A stretch of DNA of 64,000 bases from assembly GCF_001723305.1 (NCBI RefSeq), contig NZ_LPWF01000026.1, forward strand, positions 1-64,000. The letters are read 5' to 3'. The position numbers and the translations under genes are program-made. Every line of letters begins with the position of its first letter. The first letter of the stretch is position 1. The stretch is from Methyloceanibacter superfactus (GTDB lineage: Bacteria; Pseudomonadota; Alphaproteobacteria; Rhizobiales; Methyloligellaceae). Below the pieces are notes generated by a model. The model did not search any database, was not told where the DNA came from, and worked only from the letters and a program-made list of their open reading frames with translations. This document shows, one piece after another, positions 1-9,126 of this stretch.

Positions 1-108
1 AAGCCGTGCGGAAGGGGGCTGTAAAACCATCGCCGGATGCGGGGCGCCGAGAGGCTGCCCTATCACTGCAGTAGGATCGCAGGCTCTCCGGCCCCCCTCA
101 GTCCTTTA

Positions 109-181
109 GGCGCTCAAGCAGCGCGACGCGCGGTAGCGCAAAGAACTCAAGGCGCTCAAGCGGCGCGACGCGCGGTAACGC
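109..181. repeat. Two-copy direct repeat, 31-base unit, 42-base period
   Basis: Two near-identical 31-base units (109-139 and 151-181) share the core GCGACGCGCGGTA and differ at two bases; 11 bases (AAAGAACTCAA) separate them. They lie just downstream of the MFS gene on the minus strand. No convincing gene is seen in bases 1-248, which otherwise show no clear structure. The unit is GC-rich and partly self-complementary, so it may be a dispersed intergenic repeat; its period is a multiple of three, so a coding origin cannot be fully excluded. Confidence 0.6.
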
Positions 182-248
182 GGACAAAAGCTCTTTGACA
201 GACCGGGCGCGAAAGCGTCGGGCAACGAACAGGCTTGCCTCGTCTCCG

Positions 249-1619
249 TCAGCGCGTCCGCACGCGCAGCAGGAGCAAAAGCCCGGCGACCAGAAAGACG
301 AGGCTCGCCGAGATGCCGATGCGCTGGCTGTCGGTGAGCGCGGTGACGAGGCCGATGGCGAGCGGCGCGGCGAAGGCGGTGATCTTGCCGGAGAAGGAAT
401 AGAAGCCGAAGAACTCGGTTGTCTTGTCGGGCGGACAGAGACGCGCCAGCAGCGTGCGGCTCGACGCCTGGATGGGGCCGGCGGCCAAGCCGATGAGAAT
501 GGCGAAGGCGAGATAGGCCTGCTCGCCGGGCGAGGCGAAGGGACCGCTGCCGGTGGCCTTCTCCGCGACGGGGATGACGAACAGCACCTCGTCGGCATCG
601 ATGGACAGGACGCCGATGGACGCGACGATGAACAGGCAGAGCGCCGTGACGATCACCGTCTTGGATCCGGCGCGGTCGTCGAGAAACCCGCCGGCGCAAG
701 CGCCGATGGTGCCGGCGATGGTCAGCACCATGCCGAACAGGCCGAGTTCGGTGGCGCCCCAGCCGAACACGCTCGCGGCATAGATGCCGCCGAAGGCGAA
801 CACCGCGCCGAGGCCGTCGGCATAGAGCATGCGCGCCAGAAGAAAGAGCGCGATGGCGCCGTGATTGGCCACGAGCTCTTTCACCGCGCGGGCGAGCTGG
901 CGCAAACCCGATTGCACCACGGCCGCGTTCGCCGATTTGTCGGGCCGGTCCGGGGTGAATAGGAATAGCGGCAGGACGAAGACGAGATACCAGAGCGCCG
1001 AGAAGGGCCCGACGAGGCGGTCGCCTTCGCGCGTGGCGGGATCGAGCGGGATCAGCGGCTTGAGGCCCAGCAGCGTCTTGCCGGTATTCGGATCGGCGAC
1101 CACGAGGCCCGCGAGCAGCGCAAGGCTGACGAGCCCGCCGACATAACCCACGGCCCAGCCGACGCCGGACAAGGTGCCGAGCCGGTCGCCCGAGATCAGC
1201 CCCGGCATCATGGCGTTGGTGAACACGGTGGCGAGCTCGGCGCCGATGACGGCAATGGCGAAGGAGAGCAGCACCAAGGGCATCAACGAGGCGTCGCCGG
1301 GAATTGCGAACCACAGGCCGGCCATGCCGACGACGAGCAGCACGGAGAAGCCGGCGATCCAGGGTTTGCGCGGCAGGCCGGCATCGGCGATGGCGCCGAG
1401 CACCGGCGCCAGAAGGGCGGCGATGAGTTGCGCACCGCCTGTGGTGTAGGCCCAGAGGGTCTGGCCGTGGGCCGGGTCGGTGGCGAAGCCGTTCACGAAA
1501 TAGGGCGCGAACAGGAAGGTGACGACGAGGGTGTAGAAAGGCTGGGCCGCCCAGTCGAACAGCACCCAGCCGAGCAGGCCGGCCTTGCCCGTGCGCCCGG
1601 CTCTAGACGAGGCCGACAT
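249..1619 (-). CDS. MFS transporter, UMF1/Atg22-like family
   Basis: A 456-residue integral membrane protein with about twelve hydrophobic segments. The start, with LGWVLFDWAAQPFYTL near residues 16-31, resembles the conserved N-terminal segment of the UMF1 (unknown major facilitator 1, Atg22-like) group. Further helices are evident, for example around residues 60-80 and 345-365, and the protein ends in a short basic tail. The substrate cannot be read from sequence; an efflux or amino-acid-type role is only what is suggested for relatives. The ATG at 1619 lies inside the end of the upstream TPM-domain gene (17-base overlap), so the two are probably co-transcribed. The length is normal for the family and the frame is intact. 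Confidence 0.85.
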   Translation of the reverse strand: MSASSRAGRTGKAGLLGWVLFDWAAQPFYTLVVTFLFAPYFVNGFATDPAHGQTLWAYTTGGAQLIAALLAPVLGAIADAGLPRKPWIAGFSVLLVVGMAGLWFAIPGDASLMPLVLLSFAIAVIGAELATVFTNAMMPGLISGDRLGTLSGVGWAVGYVGGLVSLALLAGLVVADPNTGKTLLGLKPLIPLDPATREGDRLVGPFSALWYLVFVLPLFLFTPDRPDKSANAAVVQSGLRQLARAVKELVANHGAIALFLLARMLYADGLGAVFAFGGIYAASVFGWGATELGLFGMVLTIAGTIGACAGGFLDDRAGSKTVIVTALCLFIVASIGVLSIDADEVLFVIPVAEKATGSGPFASPGEQAYLAFAILIGLAAGPIQASSRTLLARLCPPDKTTEFFGFYSFSGKITAFAAPLAIGLVTALTDSQRIGISASLVFLVAGLLLLLRVRTR

Positions 1620-2232
1620 CGAGCACGATCAGATGGTTGGGCAGCTCGTCCTGGTCGACGGTCGACGGTGGAAAATGCTCGGCGAGAATCTTGCCGCAGA
1701 TCTCGATGGCGGCGACGAAGCCTTCGGTGCGCTTGCCGGTGCCGATATGCGCGGTCAGCGCGTCGATGAGCTCGTCCCACACTTGCGGCGTCACCTTGGC
1801 GTAGATGCCGTCATCGGCGATGACCTCGGCGTAGCGCTCGGCGTCGGACACATAGATGAGCACGCCGGTGCGTCCCTTGGTGGTGTGCAGATTCTGCACC
1901 AGGAATTGCTCGACGGCACGCTGATGGGCGCGCGTGCGCTTGAGCGCGGTGGGCGTGATGGCCATGCGCAGCGGCTGCCACAGCATGAGAAGCGCCCCGG
2001 CGGCGAACACGGCGAGCTGGGCGATGTAGATATGCTCGACCGGCCAGTTGGTGAGGTAGATGAGGGGCAGCGGCACAGCGAGCGCCAGGAGCGCCACGCA
2101 CATCAACGCGAAATAGCCGTAGCTCGAGGAGGCGCGGGCCACCACCACCACGATCTCGCCGCTGGTGTGCTTCTCGGCGCGGGTGATCGCGCTGGCAATC
2201 ACGGCATGTTCATCAGGGGTGAAGGGCTGCAT
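1603..2232 (-). CDS. TPM-domain membrane protein (TPM_phosphatase-like)
   Basis: A 209-residue protein of the TPM (formerly DUF477) group. The N-terminal part (FTPDEHAVIASAITRAEKHT) and the following GEIVVVVARASSSYGYF strand match the beginning of a TPM fold; two transmembrane helices (about 40-62 and 70-86) are inserted, and the second half resumes with GVLIYVSDAERYAEVIADDG. This split arrangement is typical of the small TPM protein that accompanies LemA and the YgcG-like TPM protein in alphaproteobacteria. Its biochemical function is unknown; membrane-stress or envelope roles are proposed for relatives. The ATG at 2232 is clear, and the end overlaps the MFS gene. A DUF3047 gene on the other strand separates it from the rest of the LemA cluster. 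Confidence 0.85.
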   Translation of the reverse strand: MQPFTPDEHAVIASAITRAEKHTSGEIVVVVARASSSYGYFALMCVALLALAVPLPLIYLTNWPVEHIYIAQLAVFAAGALLMLWQPLRMAITPTALKRTRAHQRAVEQFLVQNLHTTKGRTGVLIYVSDAERYAEVIADDGIYAKVTPQVWDELIDALTAHIGTGKRTEGFVAAIEICGKILAEHFPPSTVDQDELPNHLIVLDVGLV

Positions 2233-2330
2233 GGCTTATGATCTTCCCGCCGGTGGCCGAGACGCTATGGCCATAAAGGGTCGTCTGGGAACTCGCAAGC
2301 CACTGCTCACGGCACATCGAGGGAGGGGAT

Positions 2331-3025
2331 ATGAGGCAGTTCCGTCTTTTCGCGATTACCGCCAGCGCAGCGCTTGTCGTCTGCGGTCTTGCACTGGCCA
2401 AAGGGCCCGGCATGGCGGGTGGGGTTGCTTTCACGTTCGGGCCCGACCTCGTGGCCAGCGACTGGCATTATATGGGCTTCCCGTGGCGCGCCGGTGCGGC
2501 ATTCAAGGCGAGCAGTGCCGATGCCGTGACTGTCGAGACCAAAGCCGGCGTGGGCATCCTTTGGCATGCCGTGCCGCTTGAGGTTTCCGGCGCGCGCAAG
2601 GCACGTTGGCGGTGGCGCGTCACCCAAGGCGTTGGTCCGACAGACCTCACCAAGAAAGGCGGTGACGACCGCCCGCTCGCCCTCTACTTCGCCTTCGCCG
2701 ACGAAGACGTTCCGGTCATGGGCGATCTTACGGAGCTCCTGAAGCGCGGCCAGGGTCACCTCCTGATCTATGTGTGGGGTGGAACCGAGAAACCGGGGAC
2801 CGTGTTGCCGCTTCCTTACTTCGACGGCCGTGGCCGCACCGTGGTGAAGCGTCCGGCGGATACGCGTGCGGGCATATGGTTCAACGAAGCGGTCGACGTC
2901 CGTGGCGATTTTCGCCGGGCCTTCGGGCGCGCGCCCGGACGGCTCGTGGCCGTCGCGGTCTCCACCGACGCGACGACACCGGCGGTTCGAATGTCGCCAC
3001 AGTAGCCGATCTTTGCGTCAAGTGA
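2331..3025 (+). CDS. DUF3047 secreted protein (one apparent frameshift)
   Basis: A secreted protein of about 231 residues, with a signal peptide (residues 1-23, cleavage near LALAKG) and a DUF3047 body recognisable from ARWRWRVTQG, the KGGDDRPLALYFAF segment and YVWGG. Its function is unknown. The start at 2331 has a strong ribosome-binding site (GGAGGGG). As written the frame runs into a premature stop at 3003-3005. Adding one G at about 2972 restores the usual family C-terminus (DDTGGSNVATVADL) and moves the stop to 3023-3025, so the real end is probably 3025. The gene sits alone on the plus strand inside a minus-strand LemA/TPM cluster, which suggests an insertion into a conserved neighbourhood. 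Confidence 0.75.
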
Positions 3026-3051
3026 CCGGGCCGCCTCGTTCCTTGGCCGGC

Positions 3052-3807
3052 CTACCAACTGCCGGACGAGCCGCCGCCACCGAAGCTGCCGCCGCCGCCG
3101 GAGAATCCGCCGCCGCCACTGCTCCAGCCGCCGCCCGACGAACCCCAGCTGGATCCGCCGGTGCGGCGCCCGCCGCGGCTCACGGTCCCGGAGCTGCTGT
3201 ACAGGCTGAGCGCGACCCACAGAACGATGATGGTCCAGAACAGAAAGGTGAACCAGAGGGCGGAATCGTCGGCCTCGTCCCGCGCCCTGGCGCGGGCCTC
3301 TAGCTCCGCCGCATCGCCGGTGAGCGCGAGCGCGATGTCATGGACGCCGTCCTTGATGCCGCCCGGGAAGTCGCCGGCGCGAAAACGCGGCAGGATGCCG
3401 TTCTCGATGATGATCTTGGTGAGCGCATCGGTGAGGATCGGCTCGAGCCCGTAGCCGACCTCGATGCGAACCTTGCGCTCGTTGGGCGCGACGATCAGGA
3501 GGACGCCGTTGTCGAGCTCGGCGGTGCCGATACCCCAATGGCGGCCGAGTTGGTAGCCGTAGTCCTCGATCGTGTAGCCTTGCAGGGAGGGCACGGTTAC
3601 GACCACGAGTTGGTCGGTGCTCTTGTCCTCGAGCGCTTTCAGCTCCGCCGTCAGCGCCTGCACATCGGCAGGACTGAGTAGTCCGGCACCGTCCACCACG
3701 CGGCCGGTGAGCGCGGGGAAGGTCGGCTCGGCGGATGCCGGCAACAGCGCCAAGCCAAAGACAATGGCGAGCGCCACGCCACAGAAGCGCGATAGCATGG
3801 AGGCCAT
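3052..3807 (-). CDS. YgcG-like TPM-domain protein with Gly/Ser tail
   Basis: About 251 residues from the ATG at 3807 (a GTG at 3840 is an alternative; GAGGG upstream favours 3807). An N-terminal signal segment ending near PASAEP is followed by a TPM domain (VVDGAGLLSPADVQALTAEL, then LVVVTVPSLQGYTIEDYGYQ and NGVLLIVAPNERKVRIEVGY), a single transmembrane helix (WFTFLFWTIIVLWVALSLY) and a Gly/Ser-rich tail. This is the standard architecture of the YgcG/TPM proteins encoded beside LemA. It probably sits in the cytoplasmic membrane with the TPM domain in the periplasm. Molecular function is unknown. It follows lemA directly on the same strand, so an operon is likely. Confidence 0.85.
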   Translation of the reverse strand: MASMLSRFCGVALAIVFGLALLPASAEPTFPALTGRVVDGAGLLSPADVQALTAELKALEDKSTDQLVVVTVPSLQGYTIEDYGYQLGRHWGIGTAELDNGVLLIVAPNERKVRIEVGYGLEPILTDALTKIIIENGILPRFRAGDFPGGIKDGVHDIALALTGDAAELEARARARDEADDSALWFTFLFWTIIVLWVALSLYSSSGTVSRGGRRTGGSSWGSSGGGWSSGGGGFSGGGGSFGGGGSSGSW

Positions 3808-3846
3808 GAGGCCCTCGAACGTTGCCCGGCGAAGGCGCACGGCGCG

Positions 3847-4456
3847 CTAGAACTTCACCTCGGGCACTTGGTGGTCTCTTCCGCCACGGAGAAGTTCTGC
3901 ATCGGCTCCGACTCCGGATAGAGCAGCGCCCGCCACCAGCGGCCGGGAATGGTTCGAAGCTCGGTGTTGTAGTCCTTGACCGCGGTGATGTAGTCGCGCC
4001 GCGCGATGGCGATGCGATTTTCGGTGCCTTCAAGCTGGGACTGAAGCGCGAGGAAATTCTGGTTCGACTTGATGTCGGGATAGCGCTCCACGACGACGAG
4101 CAGCCGGCCCAGGGCGCCCGAGAGATTATTCTGCGCTTCCTGGAATTTCTTGAAGGCTCGGGGTTGGTGAGGATGTCCGGCGGAATCTGCACTTGCGTCG
4201 CCTTGGCGCGGGCCTCGACCACGTCGGTGAGCACGGTGCGCTCTTGCTCGGCGAAGCCTTTCACGGTCTCGACGAGATTGGGTACGAGATCGGCGCGGCG
4301 CTGATACTGGTTCAGAACCTCGCTCCAAGCGGCCTTGGCCTTCTCGTCGAGGGTGGGAATCGTGTTGATGCCGCAGCCGGCGAGCGCGAGCCCCGCAAGC
4401 ATGAGGCAGATTGCGCGGACGACACCGCCCGGCCGAACAAGCGCAAATGCCAGCAT
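3847..4456 (-). CDS. lemA: LemA family protein (two apparent frameshifts)
   Basis: About 203 residues across two breaks. The start at 4456 follows a clear GGGAGGA site and encodes a lipoprotein-like leader (LMLAGLALAGCG), then IPTLDEKAKAAWSEVLNQYQ and RRADLVPNLVETVKGFAEQE, diagnostic of LemA. The frame must change at about 4157 to continue as AFKKFQEAQNNLSGALGRL, and again at about 3867 to reach the family-typical ending VPEVKF with a stop at 3847-3849. Each break is repaired by adding one base (a CC run on the plus strand). LemA proteins are membrane-attached helical-bundle proteins of unknown role, usually next to TPM proteins, as here. Confidence 0.75.
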
Positions 4457-4533
4457 GACTTCCTCCCTGTCAGCGTGAACCGAAAACTCGTGTATTGAGC
4501 GCGCGCCACGGTGGCAAGCGCTTTCGCGAGTGT

Positions 4534-5651
4534 CTAGGGCGACGCCTGGCGGGACTTGGCGTCTTTGTCTTGCGGTCCGGCCGCCGCGGCACGCACCGCA
4601 TCCGTCAAGTTCGGGACATAGAGCGTGCGCGAGGGGAAGGCGAACTCGATGCCGTCCGCCTCGAAGGCGCGGAAGATGGCGAAGTTGATGGCCTGCTGCA
4701 CATCCATGTAGACGGTGTAGTCGGCGCTGAGCACCCAGTAGACGGTCTCGAACTCCAGGGCCGAGTCGCCAAAGCTGCGAAAATGCGAGCGGTCGAAGCG
4801 GGCCTGGCTTTGCGCCTCGACGATCTCCTTCACCATCGCGGGGATGCTCTCGAGCTTGGTCCCCGGCGTGTCGTAGGTCACCCCGAGCACCAGGACGATG
4901 CGGCGCTCGGCCATCCGCTTGAAGTTGTGGATGCGCGAGTTCATCAGGTCGGTGTTCGAGCAGGCGATTTGCTCGCCGGACAGGCTTCTGATGCGGGTGG
5001 TCTTGATGCCGATCTTCTCGACCGTGCCGTTCTGATCGCCGAACACGATGAAGTCGCCGACCTCGAAGGGGCGGTCGAGCACGATGGCGAGCGAGGAGAA
5101 GAGATCGCCGAGCACACTCTGGGCGGCCAGCGCGATGGCGATGCCGCGATTGCCGAGACCGGCGACGAGCGCCGTGACGTCGAAGCCGAGATTTTCGAAC
5201 AACAGTAGGAGCGCGAGCGACCACACCGCGACGCGCACGAAGAACTGAATCAGCGACAAGGCATTGCGCATCGCCGACTTGGCCTTGAGCGGGGCGAGGC
5301 GCCAGGCCAGAACGGCCGAGGCGATGCGGTCGGCCCACAGGGCGAGCTGGATGAACAGGGCAATGGTGAAGGCCGAGGAGATCAGGCTTTGAAACTTGGC
5401 CGGCAACTCCAGGAACAGGCTTCCCGCATAGATCGCGGCGATGATGAGGAAGAGCGTCGAGGTTCGCTCGACCACCTCGTGCAGGACCGTTGGCCAGTGG
5501 GGCTCTTGACCCTCCACCGGCGCGGCAGCCGGCGGACGAGGATCAATCTCAGCAGCAAGGCGATGGCGAGGCCCGCGACCGCCACCAATGCCGCGATCGC
5601 CCACTCCGATAGGCCGTTGCCGTAGACGTCGCCTTCCAGCAGTTCGATCAT
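4534..5651 (-). CDS. MscS-family mechanosensitive channel (one apparent frameshift)
   Basis: About 372 residues. The ATG at 5651 opens an N-terminal transmembrane helix (WAIAALVAVAGLAIALLLRL). The frame is lost around the CCC run at 5510-5512; one extra base there joins it to HEVVERTSTLFLIIAAIYAG and the following membrane helices. The pore-lining and beta-domain region is clear: GLGNRGIAIALAAQSVLGDL, then SLAIVLDRPFEVGDFIVFGD and GTVEKIGIKTTRIRSLSGEQ, followed by a C-terminal alpha/beta region. It should act in the cytoplasmic membrane as an osmotic safety valve. The C-terminus ends in a short Lys/Gln-rich tail. Confidence 0.85.
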
Positions 5652-6068
5652 GGTGCTCCCCGTGCAGCCCGTGGTGAGGCCTAACCTAGTGGCTCAAGAG
5701 CGCTTGGCCAGCCCCGACGAGGGCCCGCCCTGCCGGCGTGGGGGCGATATTGCCTAGCAATCGCGCAAGTCCCGGTGGGGACTGTTGCGATAATGAAACA
5801 AGCTCAAAGTTTCTTCGCGGGCCAGCGGAGCGCAGCCGCAAAGCTTGCCTCTGTGTTGAGGTCCTCGCCGTCGACTAAGTACTCGCAGTTACGCGATTTT
5901 TCCCGCCGCGTCCGGCCGTCCACCGGAATCCCACAGCTTTGGCAGCACGTTAGGCAAACGGAAGGCTTTGCTGGTCAAAATCAGGGGCCTCTCTTAGTGT
6001 GATTCGTTGAGTCGTATGGGGGACTCACGGAGGCTCGCTATGGGACCGATCTTCGACGGGGAGCGAGT
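5652..6068. other. Intergenic region without a recognisable gene
   Basis: About 417 bases between the divergent MscS and L,D-transpeptidase genes. A 75-codon open frame at 5775-6002 has no recognisable product and no good ribosome-binding site, and I do not call it. A small inverted repeat, TGAGTC at 6008-6013 and GACTCA at 6022-6027, could form a short hairpin in the leader of the transpeptidase gene. Nothing else stands out; promoters for both flanking genes presumably lie here. Confidence 0.5.
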
Positions 6069-8016
6069 GTGTTGCTTATGCGTATGACAGGGAACGAGGC
6101 GGCTCACGTCGCCAAGAAAGCTCTCTCGAATTTTTCGATCTGCCTTGGCGTCGCGGCTCTCGCGGCGGCCGTTGCCGTTGTGCCGGCCGACGCGAAGAAA
6201 AGCAGCAAGAGCGCCGAGTCGAGGATGTGGCGGTTGGCGCCGACGCCAGCCAGCCGATGACGCTTGTCGTCTCCCTCGGCAATCAAAAGGTCGATATCTA
6301 CCGGGGCACCACCCTGATCACCAGCTCGCGCGTCTCGACCGGCAAGCCCGGCCACGCGACCAAGGCCGGCGTGTTCAGCATCCTGGAGAAGAGGCGGCGC
6401 CACTTTTCCAACCTCTATGGCGGCGCACCGATGCCGTGGATGCAGCGCCTGACCTGGTCCGGTACGGCGCTTCATGCCGGCGTGGTGCCCGGCTATCCGG
6501 CCTCCCATGGCTGCATTCGCTTGCCCTATTCTTTCGCGCCCAAGCTGTTCGACATGACGACCGTCGGCGCCCAAGTGGTGGTCGCTCGCGGCCGGGTCAC
6601 CCCGAAGCCGATCGAGCACGCCGCGCTGTTCCAGCCCCTGCCGCCGCCCGCGCCGCCGAGCTTGGCGAAGCAGGAGCAAGAGCCCAAGGTGATGCGGCGG
6701 TCGAGCAACGAGACCGCGCCGCACTTCGGCGCTCATCTTCCGGTCGTGCTGGCCAAGGCTGAGACCATCGATGCCGCCGACAGCGATGCGGCCGAGCTGC
6801 CGCCCCAGTGCCCCATGCGGCAGCCGAGACCCCTGCCCCTGTCCCGAATTCCATTGTCGTGTCCGGCCATGAGGACACGCGGATCCATGCGATCGATCCC
6901 AGCGCCGGCCCCGGCCGCGCGATGCACGCTGCGGCCGCGAAGCCTGCGGTCACCGCCAGCAAGGCGAAGATTGGACAAGCCAAGGTCGAAAAAGCCGCCG
7001 AGCTGCTCGCCGCCGGTACGCCGAACGATCCCGCCAAGAATCAGGATCGCCTCGCACCGGCCGTCCCGCTTGCCGCCGCCGCTATGGTCCAGCCTCCGGT
7101 GCCTGCCGTCACGACGCCCGAAGCCGCAGGAAGCGCCGAGCCGCAGGCCGGACCGATCCTTTCGGTGTCGGCCAGCGCCATGGCCCAGCCGGTGCCTGCG
7201 TCGGCCGATGCCGTCGTCGCCATGCTGACGGCCGATGATCATCCGCCCGTGCCGCCGATGAAGCCCTCGGTGACCGCCGCCAAACTGGTGGCCGGCGCCG
7301 CTGCGGCAGCCGTCGAGGCGGCCGAGCCGCGCTCCACCGCGCCGTTGCGCGTCCTGGTGACCCGGCGCACCGACCGCGACCGGATGAGAGATGTCCAGTA
7401 TCTTCTGGCCTCCATGGGCCATCTCGAGCTTCAGAATTTCGACGGCACGTTCGGCCGGCAGACCGCGGATGCCATCAAGGCTTTCCAGAAGTCCCAGGAG
7501 ATGCCCGAGACGGGCGCCTTCACCGACGAGCTGGTGCAGAAGGTCTACGAGGTCGCCGGCAAGAAGGAGCCCGCGGGCGGCCATCTCTTCGTGCGGCAAG
7601 AGTTTGCCAGCGTGTTCGACGCGCCGGTCGGTTTCCGTAACCCCGACGACAAGCTCGGCACCCACGTGTTCACGGTCATGAACTTCGCGCCCGGCGACAC
7701 CAAGGCGCAGTGGATGGCCATCAGCCTGAAAGACGACGACGATCCCATGGCCGTCCTCGATCGCCTCGAGATTCCCGACGACATCCGCCAGAACATCTCC
7801 GAGCGGCTGACGCCCGGCTCCACGCTGATCATCGCTGACACGGCGATCAACTCGGCCACGCTGCCGAAGGGCGCGGACTTCCTGGTGTGGGATACGAGCA
7901 AGCCGGCCACGGTCCAGCGGGCCAGCGTGAAGCCTCGGGTGAAGAAGCGGCGCGTGACGACCCAGCGTCGCAAGACGCCGAGCTATGTGCGCCGCAATCC
8001 GGGTTGGCCGTTCTAA
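6069..8016 (+). CDS. L,D-transpeptidase (YkuD) with peptidoglycan-binding domain (two apparent frameshifts)
   Basis: About 649 residues over two breaks. A signal peptide (VAALAAAVAVVPADA) leads to a YkuD domain, beginning TLVVSLGNQKVDIYRGTTLI with the catalytic motif SHGCIRL encoded near 6507-6527. Then come a long Ala/Pro-rich linker, a peptidoglycan-binding-1-like domain (VQYLLASMGHLELQNFDGTF, encoded at about 7390-7560), a further region of unknown fold and a basic tail (KPRVKKRRVTTQRRK). It should form 3-3 cross-links in periplasmic peptidoglycan. The GTG at 6069 has GGGGAG five bases upstream; ATG at 6078 is an alternative. Frames change near 6223 and 6808, each repaired by one added G. 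Confidence 0.8.
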
Positions 8017-8255
8017 CCCTCTCGGCGCCTAATCTCCCTCGTCCACCATGATCGCCACTCTTGCGGCGACGAACGCTCGAATCGTCGTTGATCAAGCGGC
8101 CTTGCGGATCGGTGTTCTCGGTGCAGTTTCTCTATGACGGGGAGCTGATCGAGGCGGGGCGGCCGAGCCGGTCTTCGCCGGCTTCCCGCAGCACGCTGGC
8201 ACGCGCCTTTATTGCCGGGCAATCGGCTGAGCCAGCGGCGTATGTCGAAGAAAAT

Positions 8256-8330
8256 TGGAGCGGGCGATGGGATTCGAACCCACGACCCCAACCTTGGCAA
8301 GGTTGTGCTCTACCCCTGAGCTACACCCGC
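8256..8330 (-). tRNA. tRNA-Gly, anticodon GCC
   Basis: A full 75-base cloverleaf ending in an encoded CCA: acceptor GCGGGTG pairs with CGCCCGC (one G-U), the D-loop contains AGGGGTA, the anticodon stem CAACC/GGTTG holds the loop TTGCCAA (anticodon GCC, reading GGC/GGU), and the T arm has TTCGAAT. The flanking stretches 8017-8255 and 8331-8493 contain no gene that I can support. Confidence 0.97.
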
Positions 8331-8493
8331 ACTCCAAACCACCGGCAGCCCTTGAATTTCAAGTTTCGGGGTGGTCATTTGCCTTGTAGTGGATCGCCTC
8401 GGCGCTGTCTACAGACGCCGAAAGCCTCCCTCGCCTGGACCGTCATCGGGCCCAAACGAGTGGCCCCATTAGCCGAAGCGAACGCTGAAAGCA

Positions 8494-8988
8494 ATGCCAT
8501 CCGACCGTGCCATGCTGTTCGCGCGGCTTGAAGCGCTCGGGATCGCCTCGGCCACGGTCGAGCACGCGCCGATGTTTACCGTGGAGCAGAGCCAAGCCTT
8601 GCGGGGAACGATCCCCGGCGCCCACACCAAGAACTTGTTCCTCAAGGATAAAGACGGTCGCCTGGCTCTCGTGGTCGCCAAGGAGGACACATGCGTCGAT
8701 CTCAAGGCGTTGGCGAAGCGCCTCGGCTTTGGGCGCTTCAGCTTCGGCAAGCCGGAGCTCCTGATGGATGTGCTGGGGATCGAACCCGGCTCGGTAACGG
8801 CTTTCGCGCTCATCAACGAGACGTCGCGGCGACTCGACGCCGTGGTGGTGGACGCGGCGCTGATGAGCTTCGCCGAGGTCAACTGCCATCCTCTGATGAA
8901 TGACGCCACCACGCGGATCGCCATCGGCGACCTTATCCGCTTCATGGAGGCATGCGGCCACGCGCCACGCATCCTGCCGCTCGGCTGA
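8494..8988 (+). CDS. prdX: Prolyl-tRNA deacylase, ProX/PrdX (YbaK-like) family
   Basis: A 164-residue free-standing trans-editing protein. The YbaK/INS fold is indicated by VEHAPMFTVEQSQALRG, HTKNLFLKDKDGRLALVV (the KNLFL segment is characteristic of the PrdX branch), LGFGRFSFGKPELLMDVLGI and PGSVTAFALIN. Proteins of this branch hydrolyse mischarged Ala-tRNA(Pro), and in some members other mischarged prolyl tRNAs, in the cytosol. The length is normal and the frame intact. It stands next to the CnoX-like thioredoxin gene on the same strand, a common alphaproteobacterial arrangement. Confidence 0.88.
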   Translation: MPSDRAMLFARLEALGIASATVEHAPMFTVEQSQALRGTIPGAHTKNLFLKDKDGRLALVVAKEDTCVDLKALAKRLGFGRFSFGKPELLMDVLGIEPGSVTAFALINETSRRLDAVVVDAALMSFAEVNCHPLMNDATTRIAIGDLIRFMEACGHAPRILPLG

Positions 8989-9126
8989 CGACGCCCTTTG
9001 CCGCGCCCAGCGCCGGTTGCCAAACGGCGCGGCGCGGCCCATTCTCAAGGCCAGCGGCGGCCCTCACGGCTGGACCCCATGATCCCTTAACGCAAACAGG
9101 CTCCGGCGCGGAGAGTAAGTAGAACC

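Noticed and set aside
3338-5338. A 666-codon minus-strand frame
   Set aside because: Only its middle 100 codons are real (lemA); the rest is out-of-frame reading of the MscS and TPM genes.
5775-6002. A 75-codon frame upstream of the L,D-transpeptidase gene
   Set aside because: No recognisable domain, poor start context and a shuffled-looking composition.
8061-8531. A 156-codon frame over the tRNA-Gly region
   Set aside because: It runs through the tRNA on the opposite strand, so it is accidental.
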